A stretch of 64,000 nucleotides of DNA from Streptosporangium canum (GTDB taxonomy: Bacteria > Actinomycetota > Actinomycetes > Streptosporangiales > Streptosporangiaceae): contig NZ_FOQY01000020.1 of assembly GCF_900113865.1 (NCBI RefSeq), positions 62,001 through 126,000 of the forward strand, written 5' to 3'. The notes below the pieces were generated by a model, which saw nothing but the letters and a program-made list of their open reading frames with translations, had not been told where the DNA came from and did not search any database. Positions 25,223 to 34,509 of the stretch are shown one piece after another (within the stretch, counting starts at the first letter, position 1; the number at the start of each line of letters is the position of its first letter). The translations under genes and the position numbers were made by a program.

Positions 25223-25356
25223 CGCTCTTTGAGCCTTTCCGCGAAGAACTCATGGCCGTAGCGGCCATCTGTCCGCCTGAATTTATGCGGAACCCGGATT
25301 AGTGGCCCTATGCCGTCTCCCGCTTTTACCGAAGAACGGGCGACAAGTTGCCGGGA

Positions 25357-25821
25357 CTATAGCCTTCCACCATGGCGGAAGGTCCATGTCCGATGGACCA
25401 GGTAACTGAGCGGCGGACTCAGGACTATCATCACGCCCTGCGCCACCATAATCGGAAGACCCGCGAATTCCACTAAAATCGGGATCCCCGCGGCGGACGT
25501 CCCCAGGAAGCTCAGCCCGACCGCGTAGAACCGCGTGTAGCCCCTCAGCCACGAGTCTCCGGAGACCCGGAAGACCACCAGCCGGTACCAGGGGTAGACG
25601 ATGGCCACGGTGACGCAATGGCTGACCACGACCAGGAAAAGGTAGGGCACCGAATCCCCGGCCGCCAGCAATCCCAGCCCTAGGAGAGCGCAATGGACCG
25701 CAGCCGTCATGGCGCTTCCCATCAGATATGTGATGCGATGACTCCCGAAAGCCGAGAGCAGGGCTCTCCACCCGAAATGTGAATTATCGCCACCGGCGCT
25801 TCGGCTCTCCACTTCAACCAT
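25357..25821 (-). CDS. GtrA-like membrane protein
   Basis: A 154-residue protein with four predicted membrane helices (about 30-50, 56-80, 95-115, 122-142 by hydrophobicity) and the family ending HRTWTFR. GtrA proteins are thought to flip polyprenyl-phosphate-sugars made by a partner GT2 enzyme. I choose ATG 25821 because the family is 130-150 residues long. An in-frame start at 25890 would add 23 residues and come very close to the divergent GT2 start. The pairing with the GT2 gene 88 bp away fits the GtrA/GtrB arrangement. Confidence 0.85.
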   Translation of the reverse strand: MVEVESRSAGGDNSHFGWRALLSAFGSHRITYLMGSAMTAAVHCALLGLGLLAAGDSVPYLFLVVVSHCVTVAIVYPWYRLVVFRVSGDSWLRGYTRFYAVGLSFLGTSAAGIPILVEFAGLPIMVAQGVMIVLSPPLSYLVHRTWTFRHGGRL

Positions 25822-25908
25822 GCGGCGGTGACTCCGGATCGTGGTCGTTGAAAATTCGGCCGGCAATACCGGGATCCTAGTCCGCCGCACGAAGAAATCG
25901 GGGGATCA

Positions 25909-26901
25909 ATGTCAGTGTCGGTGGTTATTCCGTGTTATCGCTCGGCGGGGACCCTCCCCCCGCTGGTGGCCAGGCTCATCCCGGTCCTACGGGACCTCTC
26001 CGTACCGCACGAGGTGATCCTCGTCGTCGACGGGAGCCCCGATGACACCTGGGAGGTGGCCTCCGGCCTGGCCCGCGAGTTCGAGGCCGTCCGCGCGATC
26101 CGCCTGTCCCGCAACTACGGCCAGCACAACGCGCTGGTCGCCGGCATCAGGGACGCCAGGCTCGACGTGGTCGTCACGATGGACGACGACCTGCAGCACC
26201 CGCCCGAGCAGATCCCGCTGCTGCTGGCCACCCTGGAGGGTGACCGCCTCGACCTGGTGTACGGCATCGCGCACGACGAGGAGCACGGGGCCATCCGCAG
26301 CCTCGCCTCGCGATCGGTGAAGGCATGCATGGCCGGCGCCCTGGGAGTCCGCGGCGCCCGGACGCTCAGTGCCTTCCGCGCCTTCCGGACCCGCCTGCGG
26401 GACGGCTTCGAGGGGCTGTCCGGGCCGCACTTCTCCGTCGACGTGGCCCTTTCCTGGGCCACCACGCAAGTGGGTTCGGTCCGTGTGCACATGAACCAAC
26501 GCCGCCACGGACGGTCCAACTACACCCCGCGCCTGCTGGTCCGGCACACGGCCAACATGTTCCTCGGCTACAGCACGGCCCCCCTCAGGGCGGCGAGTTA
26601 CCTGGGTTTCCTCGCCGGGGTCTTCGGGCTGCTGCTGGGCGCGTCCGTCCTGTGGCGGTTCACCACGGGCGACACCACGGTGGCCGGCTTCACCACGATC
26701 GCCTCGATGGTGGCGCTCTTCTCGTCCGCGCAGCTGATCGCCGTCGGGGTGCTCGGGGAGTACATCGGCCGCATTCACGGCAGCGGGATGGGGCGGCCGG
26801 CCTACGTGGTCAGGGAGCGCGCCGGATCGTCCGGCGCCCCCGGTGCCGCCCGTACGGCGACCACCACCGTGCGCGCCGGCTCCGGACCGGATGACCGGTG
26901 A
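25909..26901 (+). CDS. GT2 polyprenyl-phosphate glycosyltransferase (GtrB/ArnC-like)
   Basis: A 330-residue membrane enzyme that would transfer a sugar from a nucleotide donor onto polyprenyl phosphate. The GT2 domain shows SVVIPCYRSAGTL, VVDGSPDDTW, LSRNYGQHNALVAG, the metal-binding MDDDLQHPPEQIP, and RRHGRSNY. Two membrane helices follow (about 225-250, 262-285), then GEYIGRIHGSGMGRPAYVV. This is the ArnC/GtrB layout. With GtrA adjacent and dTDP-Fuc4NAc genes nearby, a lipid-linked Fuc4NAc donor is plausible. A decayed copy of its C-terminus lies next to wecD at 13862. Confidence 0.9.
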   Translation: MSVSVVIPCYRSAGTLPPLVARLIPVLRDLSVPHEVILVVDGSPDDTWEVASGLAREFEAVRAIRLSRNYGQHNALVAGIRDARLDVVVTMDDDLQHPPEQIPLLLATLEGDRLDLVYGIAHDEEHGAIRSLASRSVKACMAGALGVRGARTLSAFRAFRTRLRDGFEGLSGPHFSVDVALSWATTQVGSVRVHMNQRRHGRSNYTPRLLVRHTANMFLGYSTAPLRAASYLGFLAGVFGLLLGASVLWRFTTGDTTVAGFTTIASMVALFSSAQLIAVGVLGEYIGRIHGSGMGRPAYVVRERAGSSGAPGAARTATTTVRAGSGPDDR

Positions 26902-26932
26902 GCCGGCCGGCGGCAGGTAGCCGGCCGGTCAC
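26898..26932. terminator. Hairpin between convergent genes
   Basis: GTGA-CCGGCCGG type arms (26898-26910 and 26921-26932, one bulged base) with a 10-base loop overlap both stop codons. Confidence 0.6.
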
Positions 26933-29304
26933 GCCACGTCCTCCGGCAGCTCGTAGACGGCGTAGTCGCCGGCGCGGAACCGCAGGCCCGCGAACTCCCC
27001 GATCCGGGAGGCCGGGCTGACATACCGCTCGTCGGCGAACAGCCAGCGCACGCCGTAGCGCGCGCGCAGCAGCCGGACAGCGGCCGCCGAGGACGCCTCG
27101 AAGACCTCGTCGTTCGCCCGGATCCGCTCCTCATCCCAGAACGGGAGGGTCTCCGCCTGCTCGCCGGGGTGCCAGCGGCTCATGTTGGTGGCGGTGTAGG
27201 CCCATCCCTCGACCAGCACGCGCCGCTCCGTCAGGGCCGCCGCCCAGAATCCGCGGCTGTCGCATGGACTGTCGGTTCCCCCCAGGCAGCGGACGTTCGT
27301 GGCGACCAGGTCGTCGGCGTCCGAGTGGTCGCGCAGCCACCGCCCGGCGGCCAGCGCGCCGTCGGAGACCACCGGGGCCGCCGCGGCGGGTTCCACCTCG
27401 GTGGCGCCGCCCGCCGGGGCATGAAGGGCGGCCGACAGCATGCGCGTGCACCAGGCGGCGGGGAAGCCGGCCGCCGCGACCATGGAGATCGCCAGGGCGC
27501 CGACGACGACGCGCCGCCGGTGGACGGCGGCGAGCACGCCCGCCGCCAGGAGCACGGAGACCGCCAGGACGATGTAGGGCCGGTACAGGACGGCGTCGGA
27601 CTGGCCCGCTCCCAGCGGGACCTCGACACCGCAGAGCTCGCGGATCAGGCAGGCGACCGCCACCCCGGCGGCGCTCGCGTACGCGAGCGCGCGCGGCGGC
27701 AGCTGGGCCCGCCGTACGGCGACGGCGAGCCCGTAGGCCGCGACGATCACCAGGTAGGGGTAGGACGCGTCGAAGAAGTAGATCTGGCCCATGTGCGGAT
27801 GCCCGAGGAAGAGGACCGCGCCGACGCCCACCGTGCCCATGCCGAGCATCAGGACCACCGCGGGCCGCATCAGCAGCCGGGGCCGGCTGAGCAGCCCGAT
27901 GATCCCGCACCACTCTATGGCCCAGCTCAGCACGTAGAGCAGCGCGATGCCCAGCACCGAGACGAGCGACGGCTCGACGCGCTCCCCCAGTCCGGTCAGT
28001 CCTCCCCAGATTTTCCGGAAAAGAGAGAAGTCATCGATGACCATCCCCTGGTTCGCCTGCCGGAACAGCACGGTCTGCGCGCAGAGGAAGCAGGCCGCGG
28101 TGAGTCCCAGCGCGGCGAGCGCGGACCAGGGCGGCCGGCGGTGCCTGGCCAGCTCGACCGCGACGACCGTCCCCAGCCCGGCGAGCAGCAGGGGCAGGTA
28201 GGTGGCCTTGGCACCCGTCACCGCCACGAGGAAGATCCCCAGCAGGAGCCACCGTCCGGCGGGCGACCGGCGGCGCTCAAGCAGGTCGATCAGGAGCAGG
28301 ACGGCCGGCGCGGCCAGGAGAGTCCCGAAGGTCTGGGTGGGGCTCAGCCACGAGATGGCGGCCCGCCAGGTGAAGATCCCGACGTTGATGCCCTGGTAGA
28401 GATTGGGGGCGGCGATGAAGACGGTCCCCAGGAGGGCCAGCAGGGCCACCACCCAGGAACCCGCCACCCGCCGGGCGATCGTCGCGAGAATGACGGCCAG
28501 GGCCGCCAGCATGGGGAGCATGCCCAGCCGGAACAGCAGCACGAGCGGCTCCACGCCGGTGACCCAGCTCGCCGCGGCCAGGTGGGCGTAGACGAACCAG
28601 TGGTAGAGCAGCGGCTCGCCGGCCACCATCGGTACGGTGGGCGGCATGTGGTGCTTCAGCTCGCCGATCAGCGCCAGGTGGAACGGCATGTCGACGTAGG
28701 AGGTGCCGAGGGCCGGCCAGGTGAGCAGGTTCTTCCGGAAGAAGTTGACAGCACTCCAGGCGATCAGGTAGCCGACGATCAGGGCCAGGGACCACGACCA
28801 CCACCGGGGCGCGGCGGGCCGGGCCCCGCCTTGCCAGTGCCTGCGCAGCCGGGGAACCGCGGCGAAGACCGCATACGTGGCCACCGGCCAGACCAGCACC
28901 AGCAGCGGCAGCCCCGCCGCCCGCGCGGCGATGTAGGTCAGCACCTCCAGCGCGTACCCCAGCGCCAGCCCCAGCGCCAGCTCCTCGGCCAGGGTCCGCC
29001 TGCGGCGATACAGCACACGGACCAGCAACACACCCGGAAACGCCAGCCCCACCGCCACATAGATCCCGAAGAAGGCCATGTCCGACGGCGAGACACCGTA
29101 GAAACCCAGCACCGCCACGGCGAAGACCGCCACCGAGACCGCCGGCAGCCACCGCCACATCAGCAGGCGGCCCAGCCCCCGGCGCCACCCCGGACGCCCT
29201 CCCCCACCCGGGAGACCACCGGCCCGCGCCTGCCTCCCCCTCTCAGGGGGACCCTCCTGGAGGGAACCCGGCGAAGAACCTTGAAACTGCGGAGTCCTGG
29301 CCAT
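26929..29304 (-). CDS. Large polytopic membrane protein, GT-C-like
   Basis: A 791-residue protein with roughly 12-14 hydrophobic helices between about residues 50 and 650 and a soluble C-terminal domain. SYVDMPFHLALIGELKHHMPP, GEPLLYHWFVYAHLAAASW and GHPHMGQIYFFDASYPYLV are reminiscent of GT-C lipid-sugar-dependent transferases. The C-terminal portion (RWLRDHSDADDLVATN, then YGVRWLFADERY) resembles the periplasmic part of such proteins. No exact family is recognised. The ATG at 29304 lies 28 bases after the Wzy-like gene stop but lacks a clear Shine-Dalgarno. It is likely the last gene of a three-gene minus-strand unit in the polymer locus. Confidence 0.75.
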   Translation of the reverse strand: MARTPQFQGSSPGSLQEGPPERGRQARAGGLPGGGGRPGWRRGLGRLLMWRWLPAVSVAVFAVAVLGFYGVSPSDMAFFGIYVAVGLAFPGVLLVRVLYRRRRTLAEELALGLALGYALEVLTYIAARAAGLPLLVLVWPVATYAVFAAVPRLRRHWQGGARPAAPRWWSWSLALIVGYLIAWSAVNFFRKNLLTWPALGTSYVDMPFHLALIGELKHHMPPTVPMVAGEPLLYHWFVYAHLAAASWVTGVEPLVLLFRLGMLPMLAALAVILATIARRVAGSWVVALLALLGTVFIAAPNLYQGINVGIFTWRAAISWLSPTQTFGTLLAAPAVLLLIDLLERRRSPAGRWLLLGIFLVAVTGAKATYLPLLLAGLGTVVAVELARHRRPPWSALAALGLTAACFLCAQTVLFRQANQGMVIDDFSLFRKIWGGLTGLGERVEPSLVSVLGIALLYVLSWAIEWCGIIGLLSRPRLLMRPAVVLMLGMGTVGVGAVLFLGHPHMGQIYFFDASYPYLVIVAAYGLAVAVRRAQLPPRALAYASAAGVAVACLIRELCGVEVPLGAGQSDAVLYRPYIVLAVSVLLAAGVLAAVHRRRVVVGALAISMVAAAGFPAAWCTRMLSAALHAPAGGATEVEPAAAAPVVSDGALAAGRWLRDHSDADDLVATNVRCLGGTDSPCDSRGFWAAALTERRVLVEGWAYTATNMSRWHPGEQAETLPFWDEERIRANDEVFEASSAAAVRLLRARYGVRWLFADERYVSPASRIGEFAGLRFRAGDYAVYELPEDVA

Positions 29305-29332
29305 ATGCGCAAGTCTGCCGACACAACGATCT

Positions 29333-30676
29333 TCAGCCCGGCCGGACACCCGCGTTTTCCGATGTCCTTGCCGACCCTTCAGAAAGATCATGGGAGGGCC
29401 GTGCCCGGTCGTGCGGGAGCGCCGGCACCGGGACGCCGGTCGGGTCGGCGGGCCCCGCCGCGCGCAGCCGCGCGTGGCAGAGCGCGGCCGCGACCACCAG
29501 TCCGAGGATGCCCCAGCCGGGCCCCGGGAAAGCACCGGTGGTGTTGAACCACACCGCGACGCTGACGAGGATGGCGCGGGTGAGCGGATCGGCCGCGCGC
29601 ATGATGAACCACAGCAACAGGACGAACAGTGCGATCCCCACGACGCCGAGGTAGGCCGTGATGTCCAGATAGACGTCGTGGAGGCCCTCGTAGGGTGTGA
29701 AGGCGAAGGCGCCCCGGTCGACGGTGCCCCACCCCGAGCCCACCAGCGGGTCGATCTTGGCGAACAGCTGCCCGAAGACCCCCGCCTGGGCCGCGTGGAT
29801 GCTCATGGTGGTCGCCAGGTCCGGACGGACGACCGGGACAAACGTGACGGCGAGTATGCCGGCCAGGACGATCACGAGCGGGTTCACCCGCCTCATGCGC
29901 GTTCTCGCAAGCCAGCCGGACCGCGACACCCGGGTGAGCATGACAAGTCCGGCGATCAGGGCGACCGTCGCGGCGATCCCCTTGCTGCCGACGAGCCCTG
30001 CCAGCCCGGCCCCGATCAGGAGCAGCTTGACGGGCCTGTTCCGCTCCACGGCTCCGAGCATCACCACGACGGCCGAGACGAGCCCGATCTCGTTGGGGCC
30101 GCCGGGGAGCCCCGCCCACCGGCCGCCGAAGTCGCTGACCAGGGGGACCGTCGCGATCATCAGCACGCAGATCCAGCGCGCGTCCCGCCAGAGGTCCGCG
30201 CCGGGCCGCAGGTACAGGCCCACCGCGACCCCCGCGATCAGCGGCTCGACTACGCGGAGGAAGGCCACCGCTCCGGAGAACTCGCTCCGCGCCACGCCGA
30301 AGACGACGAGGACGGCGAGGACGGGGACGATGGGGATGAGCACGTGCCGCGTACCGGCCTTCGCCCGGATGAGGGCCGCCGCAGCGGTGAGGAGTAGGAC
30401 GGCGTCTCCGGCGTTGACGTCCGCGCCTCCCACGGAGGTCAGCCTGGGCCACACCGCGGTCACGGTCAGGACGCAGAAGGCCATGACCCACACGATGAGC
30501 CGGGCCGGTGCGGCGAAGACGAACAGCGGGACGCCGACGAACAGCGCAGCCCAGGCGAGGACCTCCGTCTGGTCCCGCGCGACCATGGCGCCGAGCACGG
30601 CGGCCGATCCGGATGTCGCCGCGGCGAAGCAGAGGTTCCGCCAGCTCGTCGGGACCGTCCATCGGTGCGCGGTCAC
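29333..30676 (-). CDS. O-antigen ligase/polymerase-like membrane protein (Wzy type)
   Basis: A 447-residue protein with about 11 hydrophobic segments. A large external loop (about 290-350) with VGSGWGTVDRGAF and YEGLHDVYLDITAYLG fits the Wzy_C/WaaL family, whose H-containing loop binds lipid-linked glycan. It would polymerise repeat units or ligate them to an acceptor outside the membrane. The GTG at 30676 overlaps the stop of a 35-codon ORF (GTGA), which has the strong Shine-Dalgarno of this unit. The C-terminal 45 residues are proline-rich and probably disordered. Confidence 0.82.
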   Translation of the reverse strand: MTAHRWTVPTSWRNLCFAAATSGSAAVLGAMVARDQTEVLAWAALFVGVPLFVFAAPARLIVWVMAFCVLTVTAVWPRLTSVGGADVNAGDAVLLLTAAAALIRAKAGTRHVLIPIVPVLAVLVVFGVARSEFSGAVAFLRVVEPLIAGVAVGLYLRPGADLWRDARWICVLMIATVPLVSDFGGRWAGLPGGPNEIGLVSAVVVMLGAVERNRPVKLLLIGAGLAGLVGSKGIAATVALIAGLVMLTRVSRSGWLARTRMRRVNPLVIVLAGILAVTFVPVVRPDLATTMSIHAAQAGVFGQLFAKIDPLVGSGWGTVDRGAFAFTPYEGLHDVYLDITAYLGVVGIALFVLLLWFIMRAADPLTRAILVSVAVWFNTTGAFPGPGWGILGLVVAAALCHARLRAAGPADPTGVPVPALPHDRARPSHDLSEGSARTSENAGVRPG

Positions 30677-30780
30677 CGCCGCACCACCGGCCCGCGGATC
30701 ACCGCGACCGCCTCGGCGGCCGTCAGCCGCGCCGAGATCACCTGGACCGGCCGTGAACGGCTCCCATCGAGCGCTGTCAC
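30673..30780 (-). CDS. Small ORF (35 residues) coupled to the Wzy-like gene
   Basis: Starts at GTG 30780 behind a very strong Shine-Dalgarno (GAGGAGGGGGG, about 30785-30795) and ends in TGA overlapping the GTG of the Wzy-like gene. The product (VTALDGSRSRPV, then QVISARLTAAEAVAVIRGP) resembles no family I know. The Wzy-like start has no Shine-Dalgarno of its own, so this ORF may serve to load ribosomes. It could also be the remnant of a longer gene. Confidence 0.5.
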   Translation of the reverse strand: MTALDGSRSRPVQVISARLTAAEAVAVIRGPVVRR

Positions 30781-31101
30781 GAGTCCCCCCTCCTCGGCTC
30801 CTGCTGCTTGATCAGCACTTCAGCGACTGTACATAGAGCAATGGCCATGTACTCTCTGTTTCCTTCGCGTGTCGCTACGGAAGAGACACTCAGGGCACGC
30901 CGGACAGGGGCATCACATACATGAATCCGGAATAATCGCCTTGAGCAATGGACCGGATATATGCCTCGACATCACCTATCACCTGACACCGGCCCATGCC
31001 GCCGGACCAGGCTCGCGCCGGCCGGATCAATGTCAGCGTAATGATCGCGCAATATCCCTGACAGCCGGAGTGCCGCGCCACTATGAGCATTTCTGATTGC
31101 G
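30781..31101. other. Divergent intergenic region with possible promoters
   Basis: This 321-bp gap separates the minus-strand Wzy unit from the plus-strand GT4 operon. A dyad GTACAT (30829-30834) and ATGTAC (30847-30852) is present. The rest is less GC-rich than the flanks. No recognisable ORF or RNA is seen. Confidence 0.5.
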
Positions 31102-32265
31102 ATGATGACGTCCGTGATCACGACAGATGCCGTGCACTCCCGCACTCGGCCGAAAATCGTCTACGCCATTCCCCACCTCTCGGCGGACGCGACGGAGCAC
31201 TTCGCGCACCTTCCCGCCTTTCTTGAGGTTCTCGGGGAACGGACCGACCTGGTCGCGCTGGTCGAGCGGGGCACGCCTCCCGGGAAACTGCCGGGCGTGC
31301 GCATGGTCGTCTCCGCGGTGGGCCGCACCCGGCTCACCCGGCTGCTCAACTGCGTCCGCGCGATACGCGCGTGCCACCGGGCCGGCTACCGGACCTACTT
31401 CCTCCGCTACTCGCGCCTGCTGCTCATCGTGCTCGTGCTGACCTACCCGCTCTTCCGGCCCCGCATATTCCTCTGGCGGAGCGGCACGGCCGACCTGATC
31501 GAGCCGGGGCACAGCAAGACCGTCCGGCAACGGCTGGACGACGGGCTCAACTACGTCCTCGCGCGGTGTGTCCACGCCTTCGTCACGGGCCCGGAGACGA
31601 TGGTCCCGATCATGCGCGGGCGGTGGCGGCTGCCCCCCGGCAGGATGCGCCTGCTGTACAACGACATCGACAGTGATCGCTTCACTCCCCCGGACCCCGT
31701 GCGGCGCTCCGAGGTCCGCCGCCGGCACGGGTGGAATGACGGTGACTTCGTCATCCTCTTCGTCCACCGGCTCTCCTTCCGGCGCGGGACACGGCTGCTG
31801 GCCCGGTTCCTCGACTCCGTCGACGCCGCGCTGCCGTGCCGGGTACGGCTGGTCGTGGTGGGAGACGGCCCCGACCGCCACTACCTCGACCGGATGGCCG
31901 CCGGACGCCCGAACATGCACGTCCTCGGCGCCGTCCCCAACGTCGACCTGCCCGATCTGTACGGCGCCGCGGACTGCTTCCTCATGCCGAGCTACGAGGA
32001 GGGCTTCCCCCGCGTGCTGCTGGAGGCGATGAGCTCGGCGCTGCCGATCGTGACGACCAGAGCGGGTGGCTCGGTGGACGTGGTGGGCCGGGACTACCCC
32101 TTCGTCTGTGCCGTCGGAGACCTCTCCGGCCTGGTCGCGGGGGTGGTCGAGCTCGCCGGCCTGCCCCGGGCCGAGCGCGACGCCCTCGGCGACCGGCTCC
32201 GGGACAGAGCCCGGGACAGGTTCTCCCCGCAGCGAGTCGCCCGGATGCTGGAGGACCTCCTGTGA
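31102..32265 (+). CDS. GT4-family glycosyltransferase 1
   Basis: A 387-residue GT-B glycosyltransferase, first gene of a tightly coupled five-gene operon. The acceptor half begins IVYAIPHLSADATEHFAH. The donor half holds FVHRLSFRRGTRLL, VVVGDGPDRHYLD and the nucleotide-sugar site SYEEGFPRVLLEAMSSALPIVTT (E-x7-E pattern). No Shine-Dalgarno precedes the tandem ATGATG at 31102-31107, so a leaderless message is possible. Its stop overlaps the next start (GTGA). The sugar and linkage cannot be read from sequence. Confidence 0.88.
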   Translation: MMTSVITTDAVHSRTRPKIVYAIPHLSADATEHFAHLPAFLEVLGERTDLVALVERGTPPGKLPGVRMVVSAVGRTRLTRLLNCVRAIRACHRAGYRTYFLRYSRLLLIVLVLTYPLFRPRIFLWRSGTADLIEPGHSKTVRQRLDDGLNYVLARCVHAFVTGPETMVPIMRGRWRLPPGRMRLLYNDIDSDRFTPPDPVRRSEVRRRHGWNDGDFVILFVHRLSFRRGTRLLARFLDSVDAALPCRVRLVVVGDGPDRHYLDRMAAGRPNMHVLGAVPNVDLPDLYGAADCFLMPSYEEGFPRVLLEAMSSALPIVTTRAGGSVDVVGRDYPFVCAVGDLSGLVAGVVELAGLPRAERDALGDRLRDRARDRFSPQRVARMLEDLL

Positions 32266-33392
32266 AACCCGTCTCCGTCACCCTGGTCGGATCCAGCCCC
32301 TGGGGCCATGACCTGCACGCCGACGACATCAACCTCCGCCCGGCGCTGGCGCTGGCCGAGCGTCTCGGCGCCCCGTACAACGTGATCGTCCCCGCCGGGG
32401 CGGCCGCTCCCGGCTTCGTCGACCTCGATCCCGTACGCCTGTACCGCGTCCCGGACGGCTCGCGGCCGGCCTTCCTCCGGGAAGCGCGCCATATGATCGA
32501 CCACGGCCTGCGCGCCCGCGGTGACGTCCTGATGTCGAGTGACCCGCTCGCCGCCGTCGCGGCGGAGCTGTCGCGCACCAGGCGGACCACCCCGCACATC
32601 GTGCAGATCCAGGGAGATGTGCTGGATCCGGGGCACGAGTACGGCGGGCCGCTCAAACGCGCGGCGCTCGCCGTGGTCTCGCGGACGGCCGTGCGCCGCG
32701 CCTCCGCCGTACGCGTGGTCCGTCAGGGCCTGCGGGAGCGGGCGCAGCGGCTGACGCGGCGCCCGGTCGTCCACGTGGCCAGCCGCGTGGACACCCGGAT
32801 GTTCGCCCCCGCCCCGGCACCCTGCCTGAAGCCGGTCCACACCGTCATGGTCGGCAGCCTGCTCCCCCTCAAGAACCACGTGACCGTGCTGCGGGCCTGG
32901 CCCCACGTCCTGGAGGCCGTTCCCGACGCGCGGCTGGTCGTCCTCGGTGAGGGACCGGCCCGCTCCCGGCTGCTCGGACTGATACGCGCCCTCGGCGTCG
33001 AGCGCCATGTCGAGCTCCGCGGCACCGTACCGCAGGCAGAGGTCGTCTCGGTGCTCCAGCGCGCGCGGGTCTTCGCCCACCCTTCCTGGTCGGAAGGCCA
33101 GCCCCGGGCGGTGCTGGAGGCGATGGCCTGCGGCCTGCCGGTGCTCTGCTCCGACATACCGGCGCACCGGGAGATCGTCCGCCCCGAGGCCGGCCGGCTG
33201 CTGGCTCCGGCGCAGGCCCGTGACTGGGCGGAGGCGGTCACCACGCTGCTGACGGACACCGAGCGCGCCCGGCAGCTGGGGAACGGCGCGCGCCGCTATG
33301 TCAGCGAGCATCACGACTTCGAGCTCATGATCGACCGCTTCGCCGACTTCATCCAGGGCGTCGCCGCCGAAGATTCCCGCAGGAGGAGATGA
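32262..33392 (+). CDS. GT4-family glycosyltransferase 2
   Basis: A 376-residue GT-B enzyme. GTG 32262 overlaps the previous stop and is preceded by GGAGGACC. The N-terminal half starts VSVTLVGSSPWGHDLHADDINL. The donor half has VMVGSLLPLKNHVTVL, LVVLGEGPARSRL and HPSWSEGQPRAVLEAMACGLP. The LPLKNH motif and the E-x7-E signature are classic for retaining GT4 members. Part of the operon that builds the repeat unit. Donor unknown. Confidence 0.88.
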   Translation: MKPVSVTLVGSSPWGHDLHADDINLRPALALAERLGAPYNVIVPAGAAAPGFVDLDPVRLYRVPDGSRPAFLREARHMIDHGLRARGDVLMSSDPLAAVAAELSRTRRTTPHIVQIQGDVLDPGHEYGGPLKRAALAVVSRTAVRRASAVRVVRQGLRERAQRLTRRPVVHVASRVDTRMFAPAPAPCLKPVHTVMVGSLLPLKNHVTVLRAWPHVLEAVPDARLVVLGEGPARSRLLGLIRALGVERHVELRGTVPQAEVVSVLQRARVFAHPSWSEGQPRAVLEAMACGLPVLCSDIPAHREIVRPEAGRLLAPAQARDWAEAVTTLLTDTERARQLGNGARRYVSEHHDFELMIDRFADFIQGVAAEDSRRRR

Positions 33393-33393
33393 C

Positions 33394-34509
33394 ATGAGGA
33401 TCCTCCGTGTCGGATACCGGCTACCGCCCGAGCCCGGCGGCAAGGAACGCCACATCGAGCGCCTGACGCGGGAGCAGGTCCGCAGCGGACACCAGGTGGT
33501 CGTGGCCCACCGGCGGGGCGAGATGCCGCCGGGGGCCGAACGGCTCCCGCTGACCCCGTGCCTGCTCGGCCGGCTGGCCTCCGGGAGGTCCGACATGGTG
33601 GCCTTCGCCGCCGAGTGCGCGCGTGCGCTCCGGCGCGCGCGGCCGGTCGACCTCGTCCACCTGCACGGCGACCACCGCGAGGCGCTCGCCCTCGGGGCCG
33701 CCGTACGACGGCTCGGGATCCCCTTCGTGGTCACCGTCCACGGCGCCCTCACCGCGCGCCACCGGCGGGTCATGCCCTGGGCCTTCCGCCACGTCGACGG
33801 GTTCATCGCCCTGGGCGCCCGCCCGAGGGACGACCTGCTCGCCGCCGGGATACCGGCCCCGCGGATCCGCACGATGTCCAGCGGCCTGGACCTCTCCCAC
33901 CTGGAGGAGTTCCGGGGACGGCACCCCGTCGAACCGGGGCTGGTCGTGAGCGTCGGCTCCCTGGTGAAGGTGAAGAACCACGCGCTCCTGATCGAGGCGT
34001 TCCACGCGCTGCGCGCGGTCCTGCCGGACGCCCGCCTCGTCATCGCGGGAGACGGGGCCGAACACGTCCGGCTCCGGTGGCTCGCGGGGACCGGCTCCGG
34101 GGTCGAGTTCGCCGGGCCTCTCTCCGCCGACCAGACCTACTCGCTGGTGAGCCGCGCCCAGGCTTTCGTGCTGGCCTCTCACCGGCTGCCTACCGTCGGG
34201 GAGGGGATACCCACCGCGGCCCTGGAGGCACTGGCCCTGGGCACCCCTGTCATCGTGTCGTCCGACGCCTCGCTGGGACCGGTCGTCGCCGACGACGCCT
34301 ATCTCACCTTCCCCAGCGGATCCGCGCCGGAACTGGTGACGCTTCTACGCTCGGTCCTCCATGACGAGAGACTCCGGCTTCAGATGATCGAACGCGGCAG
34401 GCGGGCGGCGGCGGCACTCGACTGGCCGTTGGTGGTGGCGCGCGTCGAAGAATGGTACGGGGAGCTCATGAACGGTCGGAGACCACGACGTGCCGAGGCG
34501 GCGTCGTGA
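33394..34509 (+). CDS. GT4-family glycosyltransferase 3
   Basis: A 371-residue GT-B enzyme starting at ATG 33394 one base after the previous stop, with AGGAGGAG just upstream. GYRLPPEPGGKERHIERL is the glycine-rich acceptor loop. VSVGSLVKVKNHALLIEAF, LVIAGDGAEHVRLR and SHRLPTVGEGIPTAALEALALGTPVI form the donor site. Cotranscribed with its neighbours and coupled to the next gene by a GTGA overlap. Confidence 0.88.
   Translation: MRILRVGYRLPPEPGGKERHIERLTREQVRSGHQVVVAHRRGEMPPGAERLPLTPCLLGRLASGRSDMVAFAAECARALRRARPVDLVHLHGDHREALALGAAVRRLGIPFVVTVHGALTARHRRVMPWAFRHVDGFIALGARPRDDLLAAGIPAPRIRTMSSGLDLSHLEEFRGRHPVEPGLVVSVGSLVKVKNHALLIEAFHALRAVLPDARLVIAGDGAEHVRLRWLAGTGSGVEFAGPLSADQTYSLVSRAQAFVLASHRLPTVGEGIPTAALEALALGTPVIVSSDASLGPVVADDAYLTFPSGSAPELVTLLRSVLHDERLRLQMIERGRRAAAALDWPLVVARVEEWYGELMNGRRPRRAEAAS

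Noticed and set aside
27169-29547. 792-codon open frame opposite the GT-C-like protein
   Set aside because: Arg/Gln/Pro-rich antisense frame; the minus strand encodes convincing membrane helices.
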